This document shows positions 26,151 to 34,378 of a stretch of 64,000 nt of DNA, piece by piece; the stretch's first letter is position 1, and the number at the start of each line of letters is the position of its first letter. The stretch comes from Pseudovibrio brasiliensis (GTDB taxonomy: Bacteria; Pseudomonadota; Alphaproteobacteria; Rhizobiales; Stappiaceae), in the NCBI RefSeq assembly GCF_018282095.1, contig NZ_CP074126.1, positions 186,001 through 250,000 of the forward strand, written 5' to 3'. Below the pieces are notes generated by a model. It saw only the letters and a program-made list of their open reading frames with translations. It did not search any database and was not told where the DNA came from. The translations under genes were made by a program, and so were the position numbers.

Positions 26151-26504
26151 ATGGCTGTAGAGAACTGGCAAGAATTTTTGAAACAAACCGACGGTCGCCT
26201 CGCTGAACTTCGCCCAGGCATCCCTGGCGTAATGAAGGGATTTGGCGAAATCGCGAAAAGCGCGATCGGAACCGGTGCTCTTGAGCCAAAGCAGAAAGAA
26301 CTCATCGCAATCTCAATTGGTGTGGCTGCGCGCTGTGATGCATGTCTCGGCTACCACGCAAAAGCTTGCATCAAATATGGCGTAACCCGCGAAGAGCTTA
26401 TGGAAGCGCTTGGTGTAGCGGTTTACATGGGCGGCGGACCTTCCCTGATGTACGCTGCAGAAGCACTGAGCGCATTTGATGCTCTTTTGGAAGAAGCGAA
26501 GTAA
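26151..26504 (+). CDS. Carboxymuconolactone decarboxylase / AhpD-like protein
   Basis: Protein of 117 aa with the CMD fold. The active-site motif is ARCDACLGYHAKACIKYG (about residues 59-76), giving a C-x2-C followed by His as in AhpD-type alkylhydroperoxidase partners; such proteins act as thiol-disulfide or peroxide-related enzymes. TREELMEALGVAVYMGGGP is the second family block. ATG 26151 follows an excellent AAAGGAG. Control by the divergent TetR gene is likely. The true substrate is unknown. Confidence 0.85.
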   Translation: MAVENWQEFLKQTDGRLAELRPGIPGVMKGFGEIAKSAIGTGALEPKQKELIAISIGVAARCDACLGYHAKACIKYGVTREELMEALGVAVYMGGGPSLMYAAEALSAFDALLEEAK

Positions 26505-26642
26505 GACACCGCACATCTTCACAATGCCTCTCTGTTTTCCTAAAACTTAGAGAGCAAACTGCTCGTGCGCACTTGCCCTGAATTGCGTTCAAGGGTAAGT
26601 GCAACGAGGGGAAGCCTCTTAGATTTCAGGTAGGCAATATTG

Positions 26643-27467
26643 GTGGGTGCACCTTCACAGGTTGGTTCGGAAAGCTCTTCTGTATTTTTTGAGCTTGAAA
26701 AGAACTTTCGTGATTTAGAAAACGAGAGAAATCTGCGTGTTCTGCACGCGGGTGATCTTTCGCACCTGTACCTCAACAAGAAGTCCGAGGACTACTACGC
26801 CAATTGCCGGTTCATCTACATTCGGTCAATTGAGCACTACCTCTCCCTTTTTCCTGCTGAAGACACGCTGGAAGTTGACGTAAACACACCAGCAAACGTG
26901 TCTGGATGGGATCTGAAGAAGACACTGATCGCTTTGCTCAAGGGTAATCCTGAGCCACTGGATTGGGTTCAGTTGAAAGATCCATATGCTGGGCATATAG
27001 AGTTCCCGAAATCCTTGGTTTCCTTTGCTCTTGAGTACTGCGACCCTGTACGCTTCGCTCTCTACCACTACAATAGGCTGGAGCGCCAAAAACACAGGTT
27101 CGATGGTGTCTCTCTGACAGAGATCGTACCTGAACGGCTTTATGATCTCATCCGTTCCTCGCTAGTCCTGCGCTGGTACAACCAGAATCGCTATCAAGGC
27201 GTTCCGCCTTCACGGCTGATGGAAATCGCGGAAGCAACCTTCATCCGTCCAGTCCTTCGTGGCGAAATCGAAGAGCTGGTTGAGCGCAGTGAAGCTGGAA
27301 TGATCAAGGACGTTGTTCGCCCAGCAGGCGCAATTAATGACCTTATCCTGTCAGAGCTGGAAGCTGGGCCTGCCTTGTTGGCTCGCCGCCGCCGCGCGTT
27401 CACACAGGAAACAGCGTCTCAGGCAGACAGATTCTTCCTGAAGTGGGCAGTCGTCCCTAAAAACTAA
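26643..27467 (+). CDS. RlaP/YcgL-family nucleotidyltransferase-like protein with lost active site
   Basis: Protein of 274 aa (GTG 26643; TTG 26640 is an alternative). The segment CRFIYIRSIEHYLSLF, then VSGWDLKKTLIALLKGNPEP and the C-terminal helical part, match the PF10127 group of nucleotidyltransferases (YcgL; RlaP next to RNA ligases). In that family the start reads about [24 protein letters not shown]. Here it is RVLHAGDLSHLYLNKKSEDY followed by YANCRFIY. Spacing is identical, but the Gly-Ser and both catalytic aspartates (positions about 53 and 55, now Tyr and Asn) are replaced. It is therefore probably not catalytic. A hairpin follows the stop. Confidence 0.7.
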   Translation: MGAPSQVGSESSSVFFELEKNFRDLENERNLRVLHAGDLSHLYLNKKSEDYYANCRFIYIRSIEHYLSLFPAEDTLEVDVNTPANVSGWDLKKTLIALLKGNPEPLDWVQLKDPYAGHIEFPKSLVSFALEYCDPVRFALYHYNRLERQKHRFDGVSLTEIVPERLYDLIRSSLVLRWYNQNRYQGVPPSRLMEIAEATFIRPVLRGEIEELVERSEAGMIKDVVRPAGAINDLILSELEAGPALLARRRRAFTQETASQADRFFLKWAVVPKN

Positions 27468-27491
27468 AGGGGCTGATAAGGCCCCTTGTTT
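27467..27491 (+). terminator. Probable terminator after the nucleotidyltransferase-like gene
   Basis: AAGGGGC-TGATAAG-GCCCCTT is a perfect 7-bp stem starting at the stop codon, followed by GTTT. Moderate strength. Confidence 0.6.
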
Positions 27492-27610
27492 ACTTCTCGC
27501 TTACATTGAGCTGCAGAAACTGCAGAACTGCGCCAGTTTGCGCGAGAAGGGTCTTTACCCTTCTCACAATACCTTGAAATCGCGGGGATTATGGCCCTCA
27601 GCGCTTGCTG

Positions 27611-27988
27611 TTAAGACCACGCCGGAGACGTGAACAGCGCAACACAACAGACCAAACCAACGAACCAGACCAGAGAGCGCAAGGTCGCGCGGTTGAGCCA
27701 ATAGCAGGCGATGAAAAGTAGACGCATCGCGATGAACAGGCCGCACAATCTTTCGATCCAGTCTGGGTTGCCGCCATAAGCAAGGGCAACGAGAACTGAA
27801 ATTGCGAAAAGGGGAAATGCTTCGTAACCGTTGACCTCAGCGGAACGGGCGCGCAGGCGGAAACCTTCTTTCCAGTACTCAGGATCTCTTGGATTGGCAT
27901 TGTCGAATTTGCGCGAAAATTTGGCAGGAAGAACAGATAGCCATGGCATCAGACCGGCAATCAAAATTGTCCATAAAGGAAAAGACAT
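27611..27988 (-). CDS. MAPEG family membrane protein
   Basis: A 125-aa protein with four hydrophobic helices typical of the membrane-associated eicosanoid/glutathione metabolism family. The N-terminal PLWTILIAGLMPWLSVLPAK is followed by NPRDPEYWKEGFRLRARSAE, which matches the alphaproteobacterial subgroup, and then NGYEAFPLFAISVLVALAYG with the conserved Asn-x-x-Glu pattern. ATG 27988 has GGAG upstream; the longer frame from 28048 lacks a ribosome site. Bacterial members may have glutathione-dependent activity, which is not established for this group. Confidence 0.82.
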   Translation of the reverse strand: MSFPLWTILIAGLMPWLSVLPAKFSRKFDNANPRDPEYWKEGFRLRARSAEVNGYEAFPLFAISVLVALAYGGNPDWIERLCGLFIAMRLLFIACYWLNRATLRSLVWFVGLVCCVALFTSPAWS

Positions 27989-28251
27989 TGTGCAAGCTCC
28001 AAACAAGATCAAGAAAATTGGAGCCTTTATACAGGCGTAGAGAAGCAAAGTGAACTGAGTTCACTTAGGTTTGAAGTCAATATGGCGAATATTTCCGCGC
28101 CTTGGCTTCGCTCATTCCAAAATCAATCGCATTTATTTTAAGCGCACCGTTCGGTTGTCATCGATCCGAAGAAAAAGGGCACTATGAAGTGCTCGAACCG
28201 TATGACACCGAATAATTGGACACTGTCCGGCGCTCCAGTGGAGGCGTGCCT

Positions 28252-28710
28252 ATGACCAAGGCAAATGTACTGTTTGTATGCGTAGATAACTCGTTTCTGA
28301 GTCTAGCGGCTGAGGCCTATCTGAATCACACATCCATGGGTGAGTTGCGCGCCTTCTCTGCAGGTCCCTTACCCCGAGAGGAGATTGTTTCATTAACGCA
28401 GAAGGTCCTTTTCACCAATGGAATGGACGAGAGTGGCCTTCATCCCAAGCCGTGGACCATTTTTTCGCTGCCGCACGCACCCCAGCCCGATTACATAATA
28501 AGCCTTCAGACAAGCGTGCTTCTTGACAAGCAACCAATGTGGCCAGGGCAACCTGTGAAGATGAACTGGGACATCTGTCTAGATGAAAACATGCCGCGGA
28601 ACATAAAAGAGGCCACAGATGCATTCCGCAAAATTAAAGAATCTATAGATCTCGCAATCTCATCTAAGGTATTTTCTAGTGATTCTCTGAATTGGCGTGC
28701 CGCTTGTTAA
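28252..28710 (+). CDS. Low-molecular-weight phosphatase/ArsC-like protein with altered P-loop
   Basis: Protein of 152 aa from ATG 28252 (GGAGGCGTGCCT upstream). The N-terminus VLFVCVDNSFLSLAAEAYLN matches the LMW-PTP/arsenate-reductase loop C-x2-N-S-x-R-S-x-x-A-E, with Cys10, Asn13 and Ser14 present. The invariant phosphate-binding Arg is Leu16 (codon CTG), and the late Asp-Pro acid motif is also absent. The AFSAGPLPREEIVSLTQKVL and PDYIISLQ segments keep the fold. It should not work as an ordinary phosphatase; a binding or thiol role is possible. Confidence 0.7.
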   Translation: MTKANVLFVCVDNSFLSLAAEAYLNHTSMGELRAFSAGPLPREEIVSLTQKVLFTNGMDESGLHPKPWTIFSLPHAPQPDYIISLQTSVLLDKQPMWPGQPVKMNWDICLDENMPRNIKEATDAFRKIKESIDLAISSKVFSSDSLNWRAAC

Positions 28711-28898
28711 GCTTCGCTGGCCCAATGCTTTATCGTGGTTGTCAGATTTTCGCATATTTCCCCTAGGAAACAGGGGTTTCAGTGGGAAACTCACATTTTT
28801 TTGAGTGCTAAACCTTTCACCTGCCATGTTTTAGGGGCAGTTTCTTAAGGTCTTTATGGTTAATACGCCTTAATTCACAAGGCTGGGATGACACCACT

Positions 28899-29438
28899 AT
28901 GAATCGTAGTTTGACGATTGCATTTGTTTCTGTAATTGCACTTTCCACTATGGCGTGCCAACGGACGACGTATACCCGTAGCTATGTCTCTCCGTTGCCT
29001 GCTTCCCCGATCTCACCAATCGAAGGCCAGACTCTGTCGCCGATCACACCTGGTCAGCCAGGCTCTGAAGGCCAGATCTTGGTTGATGGTCAGGACGCAA
29101 ACGCTAACTCGCAGGTTGTTTCTGCACCGCCTGCTCCAAACGTAAACACAACAGGCGGCTCCGTTGGCCGGACTGACCTGTTGGGCGGTTGGAGCGTTTC
29201 CTCTGGCGGCGACAACTGTAAGCTCTTCATGACCCTCACCAAATGGAGTGGCGGCTACCGCGCAAATACCCGCGGCTGTAGCGATGCGACGCTCTCTCAG
29301 ATCTCCGCTTGGAATCTGAATGGCAATCAGGTTGTCCTGAAAGATGCTGGTGGTGGAAATGTAGCGACCCTTTCTGGTGCTGGAACCAACTTCTCCGGCC
29401 AGACAGCAAACGGTGCCCCAATCAACTTCGCCCGCTAA
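28899..29438 (+). CDS. omp19: Omp19-type lipoprotein / protease inhibitor Inh family
   Basis: Outer-membrane lipoprotein of 179 aa. The signal peptide ends with the lipobox TMAC (Cys20). A Pro/Ser/Gln-rich linker (about 28-90) leads to the AprI/Inh barrel with LLGGWSVSSGGDNCKLFMTL, GGYRANTRGC (two Cys, disulfide), LSQISAWNLNGNQVVLKDAG and NFSGQTANGAPINFAR. The same layout is found in Brucella Omp19, which inhibits serine proteases in the host. ATG 28899 starts it, and a terminator follows. Confidence 0.88.
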   Translation: MNRSLTIAFVSVIALSTMACQRTTYTRSYVSPLPASPISPIEGQTLSPITPGQPGSEGQILVDGQDANANSQVVSAPPAPNVNTTGGSVGRTDLLGGWSVSSGGDNCKLFMTLTKWSGGYRANTRGCSDATLSQISAWNLNGNQVVLKDAGGGNVATLSGAGTNFSGQTANGAPINFAR

Positions 29439-29465
29439 ACATCAGGTGAAGATCTTATAAGTTTA

Positions 29466-29502
29466 GAAGCGTTGCGCTGATATCAGGCGCAGCGCTTTTT
29501 GT
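29466..29502 (+). terminator. Rho-independent terminator after the Omp19-like gene
   Basis: An AAGCGTTGCGC...GCGCAGCGCTT stem with loop TGATATCAG and a following TTTTTGTG. Stem has one G-T pair. Confidence 0.85.
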
Positions 29503-29662
29503 GTTTGTGCATGTACGCCGTAGATTTTGAGGAGATGTGAGGCATTGGTTTTACGAATAAGCCCTATTGTACTTGCGTCTGGGTAGCGCTCTCCATTATG
29601 CCATGGGCAAATATGCCCAATGGGCCGGGTGATTTGCCCTTCAAAAAATCAGCTTAAGGAAT

Positions 29663-30823
29663 GTGAGCTCCGTGCTTGAGAATACGTCTAACCTAACAAC
29701 CGTCCTTGCCAACTATGAAGCAATGGTCGCGCGGGGCGATCTGGAAGCAGACCCAGCGCAGATTCAGGTGGCAAAATCTCTCGATGCTTTGTCAGCCGAA
29801 ATGGCACAGCGGAAGCCGGAAGAGAAGAAGGGCCTGCTGGGACGCTTGTTTAGCAAAGGCAAGGAAGAGCAGGAGTTCACCAAGGGGCTCTATGTCTGGG
29901 GTTCTGTTGGACGCGGCAAGACCATGCTTATGGATCTGTTCTTCGACCTAAGCCCAGAGCCTAAGAAACACCGCTCTCACTTTCACGAGTTCATGGAAGA
30001 AGTTCATGACCGCGTGTTTATCGTCCGAAAGCAGATCAGCGCTGGCACTATCAAGGATCGCGATCCAATCATCCCGATTGCTGAGCAGATTGCCAGCGAA
30101 ACGCGTCTCCTTTGCTTCGATGAGTTCACTGTCACGGACATCGCTGACGCAATGCTGCTCGGACGACTGTTTGGCAAGTTGTTTGAGGTTGGTGTTGTTG
30201 TCGTGTGCACCTCAAACGTTGTGCCAGACGAGCTCTATAAAGACGGACTGAATAGAAATCATATTCTTCCATTCATCCGTTCTCTGAACGAGCGGATGAA
30301 TATTCTGCACCTTGATGCCCCCACCGATTATCGCCTTGAAAAGCTCTCCGGCTCAGACACGTATCTAGAGCCACTTGGCCCGGAAAGCCTGCAGCGCATG
30401 GAGAAGCTCTGGGGCAGCATGACTTATGGCCTTCAATGCCACCTGGTTGAGCTGGAAAACAAGGGCCGGAAAATCCCGGTCAGCCGGACTTGTAGCGCGA
30501 TTGCCTGGTTCACATTCCAGGAGCTCTGCTGCACCCCGCTGGGACCATCCGATTATCTGCGTATTGCACATGCTTTCAACACAGTTTTCCTCGAAGGTGT
30601 GCCTGTCCTGGACAAGACACGTCGGAATGAGGCTAAGCGATTCATTAATCTGATTGATACGCTATATGACAATCACGTCCATCTCGTGATTCAGGCAGGC
30701 GCAGAGCCGCAAGACCTCTATGTCGCCTCTTCTGGAACGGAAGCTTTTGAGTTCGATCGAACTGCTTCGCGGCTCATTGAAATGCGTTCGGAAGAGTACT
30801 TGATGCATGAGCAGAATAGCTAA
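29663..30823 (+). CDS. zapE: Cell division protein ZapE (AFG1-like ATPase)
   Basis: ATPase of 386 aa. ZapE interacts with FtsZ during constriction and destabilises its polymers in E. coli; the mitochondrial relative is AFG1/LACE1. Walker A is YVWGSVGRGKTMLMDLFF (about 78-95), Walker B is LLCFDEFTVTDIADAMLLGR, sensor 1 lies in VVVCTSN, and FHEFMEEVHDR is the family signature. IAWFTFQELCCTPLGPSDYL and the closing DRTASRLIEMRSEEYL are normal. GTG 29663 is preceded by TTAAGGAAT. In many alphaproteobacteria zapE lies immediately before mdh, as here. Confidence 0.93.
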   Translation: MSSVLENTSNLTTVLANYEAMVARGDLEADPAQIQVAKSLDALSAEMAQRKPEEKKGLLGRLFSKGKEEQEFTKGLYVWGSVGRGKTMLMDLFFDLSPEPKKHRSHFHEFMEEVHDRVFIVRKQISAGTIKDRDPIIPIAEQIASETRLLCFDEFTVTDIADAMLLGRLFGKLFEVGVVVVCTSNVVPDELYKDGLNRNHILPFIRSLNERMNILHLDAPTDYRLEKLSGSDTYLEPLGPESLQRMEKLWGSMTYGLQCHLVELENKGRKIPVSRTCSAIAWFTFQELCCTPLGPSDYLRIAHAFNTVFLEGVPVLDKTRRNEAKRFINLIDTLYDNHVHLVIQAGAEPQDLYVASSGTEAFEFDRTASRLIEMRSEEYLMHEQNS

Positions 30824-30849
30824 AACTGAAAAAATTTAAATATTTTCAG

Positions 30850-31980
<1,131 letters not shown>

Positions 31981-32002
31981 GCTAGGCAAGCTCTGATCTG
32001 AA

Positions 32003-32032
32003 AGGCTGGCAGCAATTGTCGTTGCCAGTCTA
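32003..32032 (+). promoter_or_regulatory. Hairpin in the mdh-sucC gap
   Basis: GGCTGGCAGCAA and GTTGCCAGTC pair across TTGTC. No T-run follows. It could stabilise the mdh mRNA or cause partial termination and so set the mdh to suc ratio. Confidence 0.5.
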
Positions 32033-32072
32033 GCTTCCTGCTCCGGCAGGGCCCTTAGAATGGGAAGTGCAG

Positions 32073-33272
32073 ATGAACATTCATGAGTATCAGGCTAAAG
32101 CAGTCCTGAAAGAATACGGCGCACCGGTTGCTGAAGGTGTCGCAATTTTCTCCGCAGACGAAGCAAAAGCTGCGGCAGATAAACTTCCTGGCCCGCTTTG
32201 GGTTGTGAAGTCCCAGATCCACGCCGGTGGCCGTGGTAAAGGTAAGTTCAAGGAACTCGGCCCAGACGCAAAGGGCGGCGTTCGCTTGGCATTCAGCAAG
32301 GACGAAGTTGAGTCCCATGCGAATGAGATGCTTGGCAACACCCTCGTAACCGCTCAGACCGGTGACGCAGGTAAAGTTGTAAACCGTCTTTACATCGAAG
32401 ACGGTGCAGACATCGATCGCGAACTGTACCTCTCCCTTCTGGTAGACCGTACTTGTGGTCAGGTTGCTTTCGTAGCATCCACCGAAGGCGGCATGGACAT
32501 CGAAGAAGTTGCACACGCAACTCCTGAAAAGATCCTCACCCTGCCAATCAACCCGTTGGAAGGCGTGACTGAAGAGAAAGCCTCTGCGCTTTGCGACACC
32601 CTCAAGCTTGAAGGTGAAGCACGCGAAGACGGCATGAAGCTGTTCCCAATCCTCTACAAAGCATTTGTAGAAAAGGATATGGCGCTTCTCGAAATCAACC
32701 CGCTGATCGTCATGGAAAACGGTCGTCTGCGCGTTCTGGATGCGAAAGTATCCTTCGACGGCAATGCACTGTTCCGCCACGAAGACATTGTTGCTCTGCG
32801 CGATAAAACCGAAGAAGACGAAAAAGAGATCGAAGCTTCCAAGCACGACCTCGCTTACGTTGCTCTTGACGGTAACATCGGCTGCATGGTGAACGGTGCT
32901 GGTCTTGCTATGGCGACCATGGACATCATCAAGCTGTATGGTGCTGAGCCTGCAAACTTCCTCGACGTTGGTGGCGGCGCTACCAAAGAGAAAGTAACCT
33001 CTGCGTTTAAGATCATCACGTCTGATCCAAACGTACAGGGCATTCTGGTTAACATCTTCGGCGGCATCATGCGCTGTGACGTTATCGCAGAAGGCGTGCT
33101 GGCTGCTGTTAAAGAAGTTGGCCTGCAGGTTCCACTCGTTGTGCGTCTTGAAGGCACCAACGTTGAGCTTGGCAAAAAGATCATCAACGAGAGCGGCATG
33201 AATGTTATTCCTGCTGACGATCTCGATGACGCAGCTCAGAAAATCGTAGCTGCTGTGAAGGAGGTCGCATAA
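32073..33272 (+). CDS. sucC: Succinyl-CoA synthetase beta subunit
   Basis: Protein of 399 aa, ATP-grasp subunit of the enzyme that makes ATP or GTP from succinyl-CoA. It starts [16 protein letters not shown] at ATG 32073 (GGGAAG upstream). [14 protein letters not shown] is the nucleotide-binding loop, EINPLIV the metal-site strand, and [12 protein letters not shown] with [13 protein letters not shown] the C-terminal CoA-ligase flavodoxin-like domain. The stop overlaps the sucD start by one base (TAATG), so translation is coupled. Confidence 0.97.
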   Translation: MNIHEYQAKAVLKEYGAPVAEGVAIFSADEAKAAADKLPGPLWVVKSQIHAGGRGKGKFKELGPDAKGGVRLAFSKDEVESHANEMLGNTLVTAQTGDAGKVVNRLYIEDGADIDRELYLSLLVDRTCGQVAFVASTEGGMDIEEVAHATPEKILTLPINPLEGVTEEKASALCDTLKLEGEAREDGMKLFPILYKAFVEKDMALLEINPLIVMENGRLRVLDAKVSFDGNALFRHEDIVALRDKTEEDEKEIEASKHDLAYVALDGNIGCMVNGAGLAMATMDIIKLYGAEPANFLDVGGGATKEKVTSAFKIITSDPNVQGILVNIFGGIMRCDVIAEGVLAAVKEVGLQVPLVVRLEGTNVELGKKIINESGMNVIPADDLDDAAQKIVAAVKEVA

Positions 33273-34195
33273 TGTCCATCCTCGTAGATAAAGACACCAA
33301 AGTTATTGTTCAGGGTCTGACCGGTAAAACCGGCACATTCCACACTGAGCAGGCACTGGCATACTTCGGCACCAAAATGGTTGCTGGCGTACACCCTAAA
33401 AAAGGCGGCGAAACCTGGTCTTCTGGCCTCGATTCCGCAGCTGAACTGCCAATCTTCGCTTCCGTTAAAGAAGCTAAAGAGGCAACCGGTGCAAACGCTT
33501 CTGTAGTTTACGTTCCACCAGCAGGTGCAGCAGCTGCAATCATCGAAGCAATCGACGCAGAAATCCCATTCATCGTTTGTATCACTGAGGGTATCCCAGT
33601 TGCAGACATGGTGAAGGTGAAAGCTCGCCTCGACAACTCCAACAGCCGTCTGCTTGGCCCGAACTGCCCAGGCGTTCTGACCCCTGAAGAATGTAAAATC
33701 GGCATCATGCCTGGTTCTATCTTCAAAAAGGGTAATGTTGGCATCGTGTCCCGCTCCGGCACCCTGACTTATGAAGCTGTGTTCCAGACTTCTCAGGAAG
33801 GCCTCGGCCAGACCACTGCTGTTGGTATCGGTGGTGACCCGGTTAAGGGTACCGAGTTCATCGACATGCTGGACCTGTTCCTGGATGATCCAGAAACAGA
33901 ATCCATCATCATGATCGGTGAGATCGGTGGTTCTGCTGAAGAAGAAGCTGCTGAGTGGCTGAAAGAACAGGCTGCTAAAGGCCGCAAGAAGCCGATGGTT
34001 GGCTTCATCGCAGGTCGTACAGCGCCTCCAGGCCGCACCATGGGGCACGCAGGTGCTGTGATCTCTGGCGGTAAAGGTGGTGCTGATGACAAGATTGCAG
34101 CAATGGAAGATGCGGGCATTCGCGTTTCTCCATCCCCTGCAAAGCTTGGCAAAACCCTTGTAGCTCTTCTCGAAGAGTTGAAGCAGGGTGCTTAA
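33272..34195 (+). CDS. sucD: Succinyl-CoA synthetase alpha subunit
   Basis: Protein of 307 aa containing the CoA-binding domain and the active-site histidine. [20 protein letters not shown] is the CoA-binding N-terminus, [20 protein letters not shown] and [16 protein letters not shown] are family blocks. The phosphorylated His is in [16 protein letters not shown]. Slightly longer than the E. coli protein, with normal motifs. A 183-base gap with strong hairpins separates it from sucA. Confidence 0.97.
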   Translation: MSILVDKDTKVIVQGLTGKTGTFHTEQALAYFGTKMVAGVHPKKGGETWSSGLDSAAELPIFASVKEAKEATGANASVVYVPPAGAAAAIIEAIDAEIPFIVCITEGIPVADMVKVKARLDNSNSRLLGPNCPGVLTPEECKIGIMPGSIFKKGNVGIVSRSGTLTYEAVFQTSQEGLGQTTAVGIGGDPVKGTEFIDMLDLFLDDPETESIIMIGEIGGSAEEEAAEWLKEQAAKGRKKPMVGFIAGRTAPPGRTMGHAGAVISGGKGGADDKIAAMEDAGIRVSPSPAKLGKTLVALLEELKQGA

Positions 34196-34203
34196 AAATT
34201 ACA

Positions 34204-34266
34204 CCTCCTATACTATTTAGGAGGCATACTAAAACGATTGTCGGTGAATCACTTTCACCGACAATC
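34204..34266 (+). promoter_or_regulatory. Two hairpins after sucD
   Basis: The first is CCTCCTA/TAGGAGG (34204-34224). The second is a 13-bp perfect stem GATTGTCGGTGAA/TTCACCGACAATC with loop TCACT (34236-34266). No T-run follows. The second is strong enough to stabilise upstream mRNA or cause partial termination between sucD and sucA. Confidence 0.6.
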
Positions 34267-34334
34267 TTGAAGAGGCAGTAAGTCCCCAGGCTTGCTGTCA
34301 GTCGCGGGACCCAAGGGTATGTGGTGTGTGACAC

Positions 34335-34369
34335 CCGCCCAAAGAAAGTAGGGCGGATCAAAAGTCCGC
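34335..34369 (+). promoter_or_regulatory. Mutually exclusive stems before sucA
   Basis: CCGCCC (34335-34340) can pair with GGGCGG (34351-34356), but GCGGA (34353-34357) can instead pair with TCCGC (34365-34369). The two stems share bases, so only one can form. They sit 10 bases before the sucA ATG, which has no clear Shine-Dalgarno of its own. A translational or attenuation switch is possible; this is inference. Confidence 0.4.
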
Positions 34370-34378
34370 TTAAAAACG

